A stretch of DNA of 64,000 nt from a virus: the IMG/VR virus record IMGVR_UViG_3300031162_001060, positions 1 to 64,000 of that record, one strand, 5' to 3'. Both the position numbers and the translations under genes were made by a program. Positions 7,117-14,213 of this stretch are shown here, in pieces (positions within the stretch are counted from its first letter, which is position 1; each line of letters opens with the position of its first letter). The notes below the pieces were generated by a model, which saw nothing but the letters and a program-made list of their open reading frames with translations, did no database searches and was not told where the DNA came from.

Positions 7117-7314
7117 ATGGATAGTAATGTATTAAAGCAAATTGCTGAGCGGTCACTGCTGACGTTTATGCAATCATTTTTAGCAATGTTTGTTATTACC
7201 GATCTTTCGTCTGCGCGAGGTGCTGCGGTTGCTGGACTTGCGGCAGTCCTGTCTGTACTTAAGTCGGCTGTGGCAACTAGGATTGGCAATCGTGAAAGTG
7301 CTTCGCTAGTCTAA
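7117..7314 (+). CDS. holin-like small membrane protein
   Basis: This 65-residue protein begins MDSNVLKQIAERSLLTFMQSF. It has two hydrophobic segments (about residues 15-29 and 36-51) separated by a short polar turn, then a charged tail. The ER-x-x-x-TF-x-x-(S/A)FLA start and ALSVLKS-type end resemble r1t/phage-type holins of actinophages. Holins form inner-membrane lesions that time lysis. A clear AAGGAG precedes ATG 7117; an upstream in-frame start at 7072 lacks one. No endolysin gene was recognised nearby. Confidence 0.7.
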   Translation: MDSNVLKQIAERSLLTFMQSFLAMFVITDLSSARGAAVAGLAAVLSVLKSAVATRIGNRESASLV

Positions 7315-7335
7315 CGTTATAATTGGCAGTACTAG

Positions 7336-7365
7336 TGGACAAAGGGAGCAATGGCGACATATTAT
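7336..7365 (+). promoter_or_regulatory. promoter of the 7.4-kb candidate small RNA
   Basis: TGGACA (7336-7341), an 18-base spacer and TATTAT (7360-7365). Each box matches consensus at five of six positions. The predicted start, about 7372, coincides with the 5' base of the first strong hairpin. Confidence 0.6.
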
Positions 7366-7371
7366 ATGTAT

Positions 7372-7477
7372 AGTTGAGAATGTAGTTTTTCTGCTCCTTT
7401 TGTGCTACATTCTTAATACCACTACTTAGGAGTAGTGCTTGAAAGCCCCCGGCCTAAACGCTGGGGGCTTTCTTTTT
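7372..7477 (+). ncRNA. candidate ~105-nt phage small RNA, three hairpins
   Basis: Between the holin and the convergent gene at 7454 there is a compact series of hairpins. Hairpin 1 pairs 7373-7385 with 7405-7417 (13 pairs including two G-U) around a 19-base loop containing CUGCUCCUUUUG. Hairpin 2 pairs 7420-7426 with 7431-7437 around UAGG. Hairpin 3 pairs 7441-7453 with 7460-7472 and is followed by five T, making a terminator. A promoter at 7336-7365 predicts a start exactly at hairpin 1. The loop of hairpin 1 is complementary to Shine-Dalgarno sequences such as AAAGGAG. No known RNA family was recognised. Confidence 0.6.
7441..7477 (+). terminator. strong terminator, probably bidirectional
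   Basis: GAAAGCCCCCGGC (7441-7453) pairs with GCTGGGGGCTTTC (7460-7472), then TTTTT at 7473-7477. It ends plus-strand transcription and overlaps the stop of the minus-strand gene at 7454. Confidence 0.85.
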
Positions 7478-7750
7478 GCGTCGCTTAGGGATGTGCCTGA
7501 TTCTATTGACCGCTACAGACCTGTATTGTTCCCTTCCGTACGATCCACCAAAAACGTCTACCCACTCTTCTACCGGGTTGTGCTTGGTGTTGACCACGTG
7601 GCGTTTGAACGTAAATGTCCCACGCTCCCCTGCAACTTTACATGTATCTCCTGCATGTAGGGTAACTTGCGGTGAGATGTACAAAAAGTATTCAATAACC
7701 CATCCATCCGGAGGAGTTACTGGAGCTTTGGATTTTCTTACTTTTGGCAT
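7454..7750 (-). CDS. hypothetical phage protein, 98 aa, beta-rich basic
   Basis: A 98-residue protein with a basic N-terminus (MPKVRKSK), a predicted beta core with LHAGDTCKVAGERGTFTFKRHVV and EEWVDVFGG segments, and an RSVAVNRIR / KRRKKK basic tail. The pattern (valine-rich start, G-D-x-C-K-V-x-G-x-R-G-x-F, W-V-D-V-x-G-G, R-S-x-x-x-x-R-I) resembles a small actinophage family of unknown function (DUF7246-like). GAAGGAGG precedes the ATG, with a TTGCAA-N17-TATAGT promoter upstream on the minus strand. Confidence 0.65.
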   Translation of the reverse strand: MPKVRKSKAPVTPPDGWVIEYFLYISPQVTLHAGDTCKVAGERGTFTFKRHVVNTKHNPVEEWVDVFGGSYGREQYRSVAVNRIRHIPKRRKKKAPSV

Positions 7751-7862
7751 GCTGCCTCCTTCAATTACACTATATCAACAGGATTTGCAAGTTGCAACCT
7801 GCGATCGTATTTATTTAACGATGATACAATAGTATTAGTTGATTTACGCAAGGAGCGCTCGC

Positions 7863-8723
7863 ATGAGTTTTACCAGTGGTAATCCGTACAATGAAAATAC
7901 TGCTGCGGATAATGGTCAAAATGTACCACACCGACTGTTAGCAGCAATTGATGAGAACACCGCTTTTAATGGTGGTCAGAATTGGTCTATTTGGCGTAAA
8001 AGTAAAAGTCTTTCTAAGTTTGGTGCTCGCTCTAGCGTAGGCGCCACTCATTCAACTGTTGCATCTTTCGGAGGAGAAGCCCACGAAACGCTTCTTACCA
8101 CCAACGGGATCACCAGCATTGTGTCGTCGGACAACGCAGACAACCAAACGTACAGAATAGAGTATCACACAATCAATCCTGGCGGAGACGAACTCACTTT
8201 TGGGGTTCAGACAGTCACTCTCACAGGGCAGGCGCCAGCGCCGCTTCCTGTAGCGTGTGCTAGAGTTTCGCGTGCTTACAACGTGAGCACCACAGACTCT
8301 GCTGGAGATATTTATATATTCGAAGGAGGCGCTGTAACCGGAGGTGTGCCTAACACTGCTTCTGAGATTCATTTGCAGATCGTGGCAGGCGATCAGCAGT
8401 CTAAGAAAGCCGCCACATCTATCAGCAATGTCGACTCATTTTTTATCACCCAGATTGTCACTTCAGTTATTTCTGGAAGCCCCGGCAGTCAGGTGGTGGA
8501 CTTCGATTTGGAAATTAAGGAGCTTGGTAGCGTATGGCGGCCTCAGCTTGAGTGGTCGTGTCAGATCGGTGCTCAGAGCACTTTCTTACTAGAGCTAGAC
8601 CCTGTAATCATAGTGCCAAAAAACCATGACGTTCGTATTTCAGCAGAAACTGCTTCTGGTACCGGCGTGGACGTGACAGCCTCTTTCAGAGGCTACTTAG
8701 CTATCGCCTACGAGCTTAGCTAA
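7863..8723 (+). CDS. beta-rich, possibly virion-associated protein
   Basis: The 286-residue product has a low-complexity Asn/Gly N-terminus ([20 protein letters not shown]) and then a mostly beta sequence with [23 protein letters not shown] and [17 protein letters not shown] blocks. These resemble a structural protein family seen in marine phages, but the family is not firmly recognised. ATG 7863 has AGGAG nine bases upstream; an upstream TTG would add eight residues. TACAAT at 7825-7830 may be its -10. It lies away from the main structural block, next to convergent recA. Confidence 0.55.
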   Translation: MSFTSGNPYNENTAADNGQNVPHRLLAAIDENTAFNGGQNWSIWRKSKSLSKFGARSSVGATHSTVASFGGEAHETLLTTNGITSIVSSDNADNQTYRIEYHTINPGGDELTFGVQTVTLTGQAPAPLPVACARVSRAYNVSTTDSAGDIYIFEGGAVTGGVPNTASEIHLQIVAGDQQSKKAATSISNVDSFFITQIVTSVISGSPGSQVVDFDLEIKELGSVWRPQLEWSCQIGAQSTFLLELDPVIIVPKNHDVRISAETASGTGVDVTASFRGYLAIAYELS

Positions 8724-9706
8724 TCAGCACCTATCGTTGAGTAAATCGTATCAGCAATTGTTTCTCTGACATCCTCGTTCTCGTCAAGATACATCTTTGT
8801 ATTGGCTCGGCCTTGTCCAATATTTTCACCCTTGTATGCATACCATGCGCCCTTCTTGTCAAGAATGCCCATTTCAACAGCGATGTCAACAATGTCGCCT
8901 GTACGACTGATTCCTTCGCCATAGGTGATTTCAAACTCGGCCTGACGGAATGGTGGAGCGACCTTGTTCTTCACAACCTTAACTCTTGTCTTGTTGCCGG
9001 TCGCTTCACCGCCGTCCTTAAGGGTTTCAATGCGACGAATGTCTAGACGCACCGACGAGTAAAACTTTAGCGCCCTGCCACCTGGAGTTACTTCCGGAGA
9101 GCCGAACATGACACCGATCTTCTCACGTAGCTGGTTAATCATGATGAGAATTGTCTTAGAATTATTTAGGTTGGCGACAATCTTACGCATAGCTTGAGAC
9201 ATCAAACGGGCATGAAGGCCAACATGACTGTCTCCCATTTCTCCTTCAATTTCGGCACGAGGCGTTAACGCTGCTACAGAGTCAACTACTACCACGTCGA
9301 TAGCGCCCGACTCAATTAGCTTATTGGTAATTGTCAAGGCTTGCTCACCTGTGTCTGGCTGAGACACCAACAGGTTGTCTATATCGCAGCCAATTGCTTT
9401 AGCGTACACAGGGTCTAAAGCGTGCTCGGCGTCAATGAATGCGCAGCGACCGCCTTTCTGCTGTGCTTGAGCAATCACGTGAAGAGCTAGAGTTGTTTTT
9501 CCGCTTGACTCTGGCCCGTAGATTTCAGTGACACGCCCCCGAGGTAATCCTCCTACGCCTAGAGCGAGGTCTAGTGCAATTGATCCCGTTGAAATAGTAT
9601 CGATCTGCATTGCAGCAGCGTCACCTAAGCGCATTAGCGTGCCTGCTCCAAACTGCTTTTCAATTTGGTTTAGTGCGTCTTCTAATAGTTTGTCTTTGTC
9701 TGTCAT
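8720..9706 (-). CDS. recA: RecA recombinase
   Basis: RecA forms filaments on single-stranded DNA and drives strand exchange. The 328-residue protein has Walker A GPESSGKT (64-71), the VVVDSVAAL Walker B region, the L1/L2 area [17 protein letters not shown] and [14 protein letters not shown], and the typical [19 protein letters not shown] strand. It is close to bacterial RecA length but lacks a long acidic C-terminus. Transcription starts at a leaderless promoter shared back-to-back with the gene at 9763. The genome also carries a Rad52-type annealing protein. Confidence 0.97.
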   Translation of the reverse strand: MTDKDKLLEDALNQIEKQFGAGTLMRLGDAAAMQIDTISTGSIALDLALGVGGLPRGRVTEIYGPESSGKTTLALHVIAQAQQKGGRCAFIDAEHALDPVYAKAIGCDIDNLLVSQPDTGEQALTITNKLIESGAIDVVVVDSVAALTPRAEIEGEMGDSHVGLHARLMSQAMRKIVANLNNSKTILIMINQLREKIGVMFGSPEVTPGGRALKFYSSVRLDIRRIETLKDGGEATGNKTRVKVVKNKVAPPFRQAEFEITYGEGISRTGDIVDIAVEMGILDKKGAWYAYKGENIGQGRANTKMYLDENEDVRETIADTIYSTIGAD

Positions 9707-9712
9707 GTCAGT

Positions 9713-9741
9713 ATTGTATTCGCCTAGTGGAACACGGTCAA
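9713..9741 (-). promoter_or_regulatory. leaderless recA promoter
   Basis: Minus-strand TTGACC (plus 9736-9741), a 17-base spacer, TACAAT (plus 9713-9718) and six bases to the recA ATG at 9706. It overlaps the upstream region of the divergent gene at 9763. Confidence 0.8.
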
Positions 9742-9756
9742 TAGGAGTGTTAAAAT
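9728..9756 (+). promoter_or_regulatory. leaderless promoter of the gene at 9763
   Basis: TAAAAT at 9751-9756 lies six bases before ATG 9763; a weak TGGAAC (9728-9733) sits 17 bases upstream. The elements interleave with the recA promoter on the other strand. Confidence 0.5.
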
Positions 9757-9762
9757 ATAATT

Positions 9763-10131
9763 ATGAGTAAACGTGGACCGAAACGCCTAGTGACTAGTGC
9801 TTTCCGTATTGGTGCTTATGGTAAAACCAGTTGGCATCTAATTTTAGACTGTGGGCATGAGCACAACTCTGCCCGCAAGCCTGAAGTTGGGGGGACAAAA
9901 GTTAGTTGCAAGAAGTGTATTCCTGTGGAGTCTACGGCGCTAGCGACGGTCAGTGCGTCTCATCAAGACTTGGTGTATGGTCTGGTTGATCCTGATGATC
10001 CGATGGGTGAGATAAAGATGAAGGCGGCGATTGCGTCCAAGTTCGATGTGTCAATGGATCAGGTACAAATTGGGGGCAGTACCGCAACAGTGTTTTTGGA
10101 CGCCCAACAAGTGAAAGATATTATTGCTTAA
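9763..10131 (+). CDS. hypothetical protein with possible Cys/His zinc site
   Basis: The 122-residue product has an N-terminal segment with CGHEH and CKKC (about residues 27-31 and 46-49), which could bind zinc, and a C-terminal alpha/beta part with FDVSMDQVQIGGSTATVFLDAQQV. It has no ribosome site and appears to be translated from a leaderless message. It is divergent from recA. No family recognised. Confidence 0.6.
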   Translation: MSKRGPKRLVTSAFRIGAYGKTSWHLILDCGHEHNSARKPEVGGTKVSCKKCIPVESTALATVSASHQDLVYGLVDPDDPMGEIKMKAAIASKFDVSMDQVQIGGSTATVFLDAQQVKDIIA

Positions 10132-10747
10132 TTTTGCAGTCAATAAAGTTTTCGCGGTGACGGCGATAATACAACAGTGGCTCTGGGATATTAGACACTG
10201 TTGCCCCTAAAGCAAGCATTCGATCCCACAATGCCCAGTCTTCACATGCTGCATTTCCTGTTGCATGACTCTCGTGGGCCACATATCCCGCTTGCTGCCC
10301 TATAGAGGTGCGGTACATCATTGACCCATGGTGCCCTTCCCAACGCCAATAAACATCACCTTGTCGTATGACATCTGGTAGATGTGCGTCTCTATGGCCC
10401 ATTTTGTGCTCGCCAGTAACCATGATGTGATACGTTACAATGTCTGTATCTTGTTGTAGTAGAAGCTCTATAGCGTCCGACCTTAGCCAGTTGTCGGCGC
10501 CTACAAACATGGTGTATTCTGTCTCTACTTTCATTAGCATGTCTTGAAAGTTATCTACAGTTCCTAGATTAGTTTCACGGAGTGTGTAGTCCACCTCTGT
10601 GTATATTGACGGCAGGTGGGCGCAATCGCCTACACCATCGTCCACAAACAATATTTTTTCAGGCTGCACTGTTTGGGAAAGTATGCTTTCAATACAGTGG
10701 GCAGCTAAATGGCCATATTGGTATGACGCAATTACAACGGTTAGCAT
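10121..10747 (-). CDS. family-2-like glycosyltransferase (GT-A)
   Basis: The 208-residue enzyme starts MLTVVIASYQYGHLAAHCIESIL, with the nucleotide-binding VDDG and FVGADN motifs, and CEDWALWDRM, which supplies the ED acceptor-side acid. The fold is GT-A, family 2-like, and it transfers a sugar from a nucleotide donor. It is the last gene of a four-gene minus-strand cluster (methyltransferase, deacetylase, oxygenase, this), coupled to the previous gene by TAATG. The acceptor is unknown; phage DNA, virion glycans or host envelope are all possible. Confidence 0.85.
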   Translation of the reverse strand: MLTVVIASYQYGHLAAHCIESILSQTVQPEKILFVDDGVGDCAHLPSIYTEVDYTLRETNLGTVDNFQDMLMKVETEYTMFVGADNWLRSDAIELLLQQDTDIVTYHIMVTGEHKMGHRDAHLPDVIRQGDVYWRWEGHHGSMMYRTSIGQQAGYVAHESHATGNAACEDWALWDRMLALGATVSNIPEPLLYYRRHRENFIDCKIKQ

Positions 10748-11469
10748 TATGGTATCCTTTTTGGATCAATATCTACGACCACTGCTCCATCGACTAAATA
10801 GTCAGGGTAGTCTATCACACTTTCTGATTTGCAAAATCCGTTCATATAAGTCATGCGTGGTAACTCCGACGTGTTTGCTTCACTTCCATGCACAACCATA
10901 ACAGACCACAGCAGTACATCTCCGGCGCTAGCTAGATACTTTTTACCTTGAAGCCCGCCCCTATTAAACTTGCGCAAGTTTTGAGGAGCGTCAAAGGTTT
11001 TCCATTTATGTGACCCTTCAATAAATTCTACAGCCCCGTTGTCTTCCGTGATGTCGTCCACGACAATAATTGTCTGTAAGTAGTTGGTAGCTACTGTATT
11101 AGCAAATTGAGATTTTTCTCGAAAAATGGTATCTCGGTGCCAAGCGAATGTATCAATGTCGTCAGGTTCACGAAAGTATATTTGATTGTTGATTTGCTTG
11201 ACATTGTCGCCTAGTATTTCTTTGACGATTCCTGATAGGCGGCTGCTGGTGCGAAATTTATTGAGAGTTTGATTTGCCAGAGCCGGAAAAAATATTAACG
11301 ATTTTTTGTTGTATGCCTGCTCGCTCGGAACATGCGGGTATCCCGCTGCCGCAATGTCGCTATCACTGGTCTCGTAGGCGGCCTGCTTTATTGTTTCGCA
11401 CTCTTCTTTGGTAAATACTGATGGTACAATTGCTACTCCCTTGTCGTTTAGTTCTTGAAGCTTAGACAT
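10747..11469 (-). CDS. PhyH-family Fe(II)/2-oxoglutarate dioxygenase
   Basis: Phytanoyl-CoA-hydroxylase-like oxygenases hydroxylate small molecules using Fe(II), O2 and 2-oxoglutarate. Counting from MSKLQEL, the iron ligands are His111 and Asp113 (WHRDT) and His194 (VHGS), with Arg205 (PRMTYMNGF) for 2-oxoglutarate. All key residues are present. The start at 11469 overlaps the deacetylase stop by eight bases; ATG 11478 is an alternative. Its substrate is unknown. Position between sugar-modifying genes suggests a carbohydrate-linked substrate (inference). A second, different PhyH gene lies at 17617. Confidence 0.85.
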   Translation of the reverse strand: MSKLQELNDKGVAIVPSVFTKEECETIKQAAYETSDSDIAAAGYPHVPSEQAYNKKSLIFFPALANQTLNKFRTSSRLSGIVKEILGDNVKQINNQIYFREPDDIDTFAWHRDTIFREKSQFANTVATNYLQTIIVVDDITEDNGAVEFIEGSHKWKTFDAPQNLRKFNRGGLQGKKYLASAGDVLLWSVMVVHGSEANTSELPRMTYMNGFCKSESVIDYPDYLVDGAVVVDIDPKRIP

Positions 11470-11983
11470 AGGGAACATAATCACTGTAAATCTTGTAATT
11501 AGCGTTTTCTGCAGAGGTATCACGGACACCCTGTGTCACAGAGTACGCTTTTTCGTAGCCTGCTTTTTTTACTAATTCAACAATTCTGTCATCATAAATA
11601 CCGTAGGGGTATCTTAAATACTTTGTGGCAAAAGGTGCCGTTATTTCTTGGGTCACCTCCCTATCAGAGAGCTTAGTCAAATCTCGATGTGACCATGTGT
11701 GCCACCCTATTTCAAAGTCATATAAAGTACACATGTGCTTAACTTGCGATAAAGTGCAGTATTTTTCAAGTTTTGGTACATTGGCTGAATCGAAACTATT
11801 ATCTTGTCCCATATGGTTTCCCATAACAAACATAATCCCTGATTTAGTTTGTAAAATGTCTTGGTTTTCATACACGTTCAAATAAACCCCGTCAAACCCT
11901 ATCGGCTCATCACACGCTTGAATTTGTTCACGAGTATGGTAGTTAGAATGTTTTTCAAGCCCGATATTGTGTGCAAGTCTCAT
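11462..11983 (-). CDS. short polysaccharide deacetylase-like protein
   Basis: The protein has the NodB-type core: FDGVY near the start (metal-site acid), then WHTWSHRDL with the HxxxH metal-binding pair, and YLRYPYGIYDDRIVELVKKAGYEKAYSV, the RxPY motif with the following helix. These enzymes remove N- or O-acetyl groups from sugars. At 173 residues it is shorter than most family members and the first strand is unusual. ATG 11983 is preferred because it overlaps the methyltransferase stop as ATGA; ATG 11995 is in frame upstream. Confidence 0.75.
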   Translation of the reverse strand: MRLAHNIGLEKHSNYHTREQIQACDEPIGFDGVYLNVYENQDILQTKSGIMFVMGNHMGQDNSFDSANVPKLEKYCTLSQVKHMCTLYDFEIGWHTWSHRDLTKLSDREVTQEITAPFATKYLRYPYGIYDDRIVELVKKAGYEKAYSVTQGVRDTSAENANYKIYSDYVPYV

Positions 11984-12474
11984 TCGTACTCCCAAATATC
12001 AATTATGTGTACGTATTCGCGATATGGGATTTCAAAATGTCTGATCTGTTTACCAAAAGTGTATGGCTGTATCCAGTCTTTTATTCCGGCAATCATTATG
12101 ATCGTGTCGTAGCTTTTAGCCGACACTGAATGGATTAAATTTGCCATAGCCGGATGATTGTACTGTTCGTAGAGCACCCCTGTGGCCGTGACCAGATCGT
12201 ATTTACCGCTTATTTTTGTTACACGCTCCACGCCGTCCGGAAGTCGTGTCGCAGCTGTGTCGCTGATCTCGAAAGCGTGCTTTTCAATAGCGGGAAGGTC
12301 TTTAGTTATCCACCCCTCTCCAGCGCCAATATCCAGTGCTTTACTGAAGACTGGGCCTACGTCTTCTAGGACAGCCATGTAGAAGTTCTTTCGGTAAGTG
12401 TCTTCGGGGTCTTGCTGGTAGTTCCACGGGTCGCTGTCTGTGTACCAGTGTTCGAGTTCTTGCTTTGTCTGCAT
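11980..12474 (-). CDS. SAM-dependent methyltransferase (NodS-like)
   Basis: The 164-residue protein starts with a helical WYTDSDPWNYQQDPEDTYRK segment and contains motif I ALDIGAGEGW, KYDLVTATGVLYEQY (motif IV region) and a short C-terminal sheet. This resembles class I methyltransferases of the NodS type that modify sugars or oligosaccharides. It heads the glycan cluster and starts at a leaderless promoter at 12481-12509. The substrate is inferred only from the neighbours. Confidence 0.75.
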   Translation of the reverse strand: MQTKQELEHWYTDSDPWNYQQDPEDTYRKNFYMAVLEDVGPVFSKALDIGAGEGWITKDLPAIEKHAFEISDTAATRLPDGVERVTKISGKYDLVTATGVLYEQYNHPAMANLIHSVSAKSYDTIIMIAGIKDWIQPYTFGKQIRHFEIPYREYVHIIDIWEYE

Positions 12475-12480
12475 GCTGTT

Positions 12481-12509
12481 ATTGTACCCACTGTTCTGGT
12501 TTTAGTCAA
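12481..12509 (-). promoter_or_regulatory. leaderless promoter of the glycan cluster
   Basis: Minus-strand TTGACT (plus 12504-12509), 17 bases, TACAAT (plus 12481-12486), six bases, then the ATG at 12474. An eight-base inverted repeat (12522-12529 with 12547-12554) lies just upstream and could be an operator or RNA hairpin. Confidence 0.8.
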
Positions 12510-12521
12510 AGAGGTCCCTCC

Positions 12522-12985
12522 CTATCGTGTGGTAGTTACCGCTACGCACGATAGACATAGGCGAACCCGTCTGTGTGATATAATCCCTGTTCACTGCATC
12601 GACCCCAAGCACCGCCTATTTTTTCAGCGATGCCCACTCTCTCTAGATATGGCTCTAGTAGCCCGTGTGCCGGAACTGCGTGGGCGTTTGCTTGTTCCGA
12701 ATCTGCTTCTCAAGGCTTGATGTTCTGCGTGCAGTGTCTGGCGCATCGGTAGGTGCGTGGTTCCAGATTATCGTGCGATCCATATCGTTCCTCTTTGGAG
12801 CAGACGTGCCCTCTTTTTCTTAAGTGTTAGTACCAGTTGCGTAACGAGTGTAACCCACCGGTCCTGTAGTGAACGTTTATGTCATCGGGGTTTCCCGGCG
12901 GTTTTGTCCAGATCGTCTCCTTGTTGGCTTGCGGGTAGCCTAGTGCTTTTCTGTCATATGGTCAAGTTCCGAGTTTTGCGGGGTT
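12522..12985. ncRNA. gene-free structure-rich interval; candidate large RNA
   Basis: Between 12475 and 13032 no convincing gene is seen. One sampled 60-base line (12661-12720) has 35 G+C, against 23 in a line of the neighbouring gene (13321-13380). Exact complementarities include a hairpin 12522-12529/12547-12554 with inner 12532-12535/12542-12545, 12557-12563/12613-12619, 12671-12676/12694-12699 interlocking with 12632-12637/12680-12685 (pseudoknot geometry), 12886-12889/12894-12897, 12926-12929/12937-12940 and long-range 12607-12612/12943-12948. A TATAAT at 12579-12584 has no good -35. Strand, ends and identity are unresolved; known giant phage RNAs such as GOLLD or ROOL are the obvious comparison. 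Confidence 0.4.
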
Positions 12986-12988
12986 TAC

Positions 12989-13018
12989 TTGACATCGCTT
13001 TGTTAATATAACTGCAAT
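12989..13018 (+). promoter_or_regulatory. promoter for the WhiB-like gene
   Basis: TTGACA (12989-12994), an 18-base spacer and TGCAAT (13013-13018), followed by a GGAAGG ribosome site before ATG 13033. Confidence 0.5.
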
Positions 13019-13032
13019 AAGGAAGGTGGTTC

Positions 13033-13269
13033 ATGTTTAAAGTAAATACTCCTAGCTGGTTTAGGTTTGCCCCATGCCGTGGCAAAGATCGTTTATATTT
13101 TTCGACTAAACGAGCGCAGCGTAAATTAGCGGCAAACACTTGCCGAACAGAGTGCGCTCATGTTGACAAATGCTTACAGTTTGCTTTAGATAATGAACTG
13201 CATATTGGGGTGTGGGGAGGAAAAACAGGTCCTGAGTTGGCAAGAATGGGAGAGGCGTATGCTAGATGA
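13033..13269 (+). CDS. WhiB-like iron-sulfur transcription factor
   Basis: WhiB-like proteins bind a 4Fe-4S cluster and usually act with sigma-A in actinobacteria. The 78-residue protein has the four ligands Cys15, Cys37, Cys41 and Cys47 with the canonical C-X3-C-X5-C spacing and the diagnostic G-V-W-G-G turn (59-63), but only a short basic tail. The family is essentially confined to actinobacteria and their phages, so this is the best host clue in the window. It overlaps the next gene by 11 bases. It may reprogramme host or phage transcription (inference). Confidence 0.92.
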   Translation: MFKVNTPSWFRFAPCRGKDRLYFSTKRAQRKLAANTCRTECAHVDKCLQFALDNELHIGVWGGKTGPELARMGEAYAR

Positions 13270-13651
13270 TGCTAATTTAGCTAAAGATACGCTAGCCATT
13301 GTAGACCGAGCTGGGACACGAATACAATTTGTTGTGAGCGACCCTGACACATTAACGAGCGATACGTATGAAGTTCTAATGTGGGATGTGGATTACATGT
13401 TAATTGGCATGTCTAGCAAATATTTGGATAAAGAGTTTCATGCACAGGTGACGAGCAAGATAGCTGATGAGCTTGAAGGACTAGCCGATACTGATGAGGT
13501 TTCTGTTCCAGAGCATGTCAAAAACCGTTCGGTAACGTTGTTGAAGGGCCTATTAGAGCAAATTATCGATGATTTAATTATGGCTGAAGACATTCCAGAA
13601 GAAACCACAAACGTTGAACTTTTGATTTCTCGCCTGTTATCAGAGGATTGA
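13259..13651 (+). CDS. hypothetical protein, 130 aa
   Basis: ATG 13259 (MLDDANLAKD) has a GGGAGAGG ribosome site and overlaps the end of whiB by 11 bases, so it is preferred over an upstream in-frame ATG at 13193. The protein has a beta-like N-terminal half (RIQFVVSDPDTLTSDTYEVLMWDVDYM) and a helical acidic C-terminus. No family recognised. Its stop codon is part of the -35 of the next promoter. Confidence 0.6.
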   Translation: MLDDANLAKDTLAIVDRAGTRIQFVVSDPDTLTSDTYEVLMWDVDYMLIGMSSKYLDKEFHAQVTSKIADELEGLADTDEVSVPEHVKNRSVTLLKGLLEQIIDDLIMAEDIPEETTNVELLISRLLSED

Positions 13652-13676
13652 CTTTTCACCGATGTCGCTGTAGAAT
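13648..13676 (+). promoter_or_regulatory. promoter of the recombination operon
   Basis: TTGACT (13648-13653), a 17-base spacer and TAGAAT (13671-13676). The -35 overlaps the preceding stop codon. The leader of about 30 bases carries AAAGG before ATG 13713. Confidence 0.75.
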
Positions 13677-13712
13677 AGGCACATATTACTATTTACTATG
13701 AAAGGCTAATGG

Positions 13713-14213
13713 ATGGTTACGGATCATATCCATGAGGCGTACGCTATGCTGCGACAGTTTGAGTCTGTATTGATGGAGTTGGATCAAGAGACTTTAGAGT
13801 CCACAGACCCACAGTTATTGTTGCAGGCAGCGAGCGATCTCCATTTAGTAAAGTCTTATACAACTACGTTGTTTAATGAAATGCAAAGTATTCTGACAGA
13901 GCACTTAGGCGCTTTGGCGAGTCCTGTGACTGTTGATGGTGCTACAGTTGAGATTAAGTCTGGGTCTCCACGGAAGTCTTGGGACCACGATGCTTTGATT
14001 GACGAAGTTAGTCGCCGTATTGTTGATAAAAGCGTTGACCTTAACACAGGTGAAATTCTGGCGTCTCCGCATGACATGATTCGTCAAGCTATGGAGTATG
14101 TTGGGGTTTCCTACTGGAAGGTGACGAATCTAAAGAATCTGCATATTGATGCAGACGATTATTGTGAAGTCGGAGAACCGAAAAAGAATCTAGTTATTAG
14201 GAGAGATAAGTGA
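13713..14213 (+). CDS. hypothetical recombination-operon protein, 166 aa
   Basis: This protein has a helical N-terminal half and a DGATVEIKSGSPRKSWDHDALIDEVSRRIVD segment in the middle, a pattern seen in phage proteins encoded beside single-strand annealing proteins. The gene overlaps the Rad52-like gene as GTGA and is the first member of the operon. A role in recombination or nuclease function is inferred only from position. Confidence 0.65.
   Translation: MVTDHIHEAYAMLRQFESVLMELDQETLESTDPQLLLQAASDLHLVKSYTTTLFNEMQSILTEHLGALASPVTVDGATVEIKSGSPRKSWDHDALIDEVSRRIVDKSVDLNTGEILASPHDMIRQAMEYVGVSYWKVTNLKNLHIDADDYCEVGEPKKNLVIRRDK

Noticed and set aside
7351-7377. Eight-codon frame MATYYMYS preceded by GGGAG
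   Set aside because: It spans the promoter of the candidate RNA and ends as the first hairpin begins; too short to support.
12579-12584. TATAAT as promoter of the large candidate RNA
   Set aside because: No acceptable -35 at 15-19 bases, and a possible helix (12557-12563/12613-12619) encloses it, so it may lie inside the RNA. Kept only as a note.
12412-12720. Open frame of about 100 codons across the methyltransferase start and the gene-free interval
   Set aside because: It begins inside the methyltransferase on the other strand, has no ribosome site, and its internal MALVARVPEL segment lies within paired RNA regions. It looks like a chance frame.
12750-12790. Possible tRNA T-arm (GGTTCCAGATT...)
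   Set aside because: No acceptor stem, D-arm or anticodon arm could be assembled around it.
12757-13011. 84-codon plus-strand frame in the gene-free interval
   Set aside because: No promoter-start relation, cysteine/leucine-rich chance composition and no coupling with neighbours.
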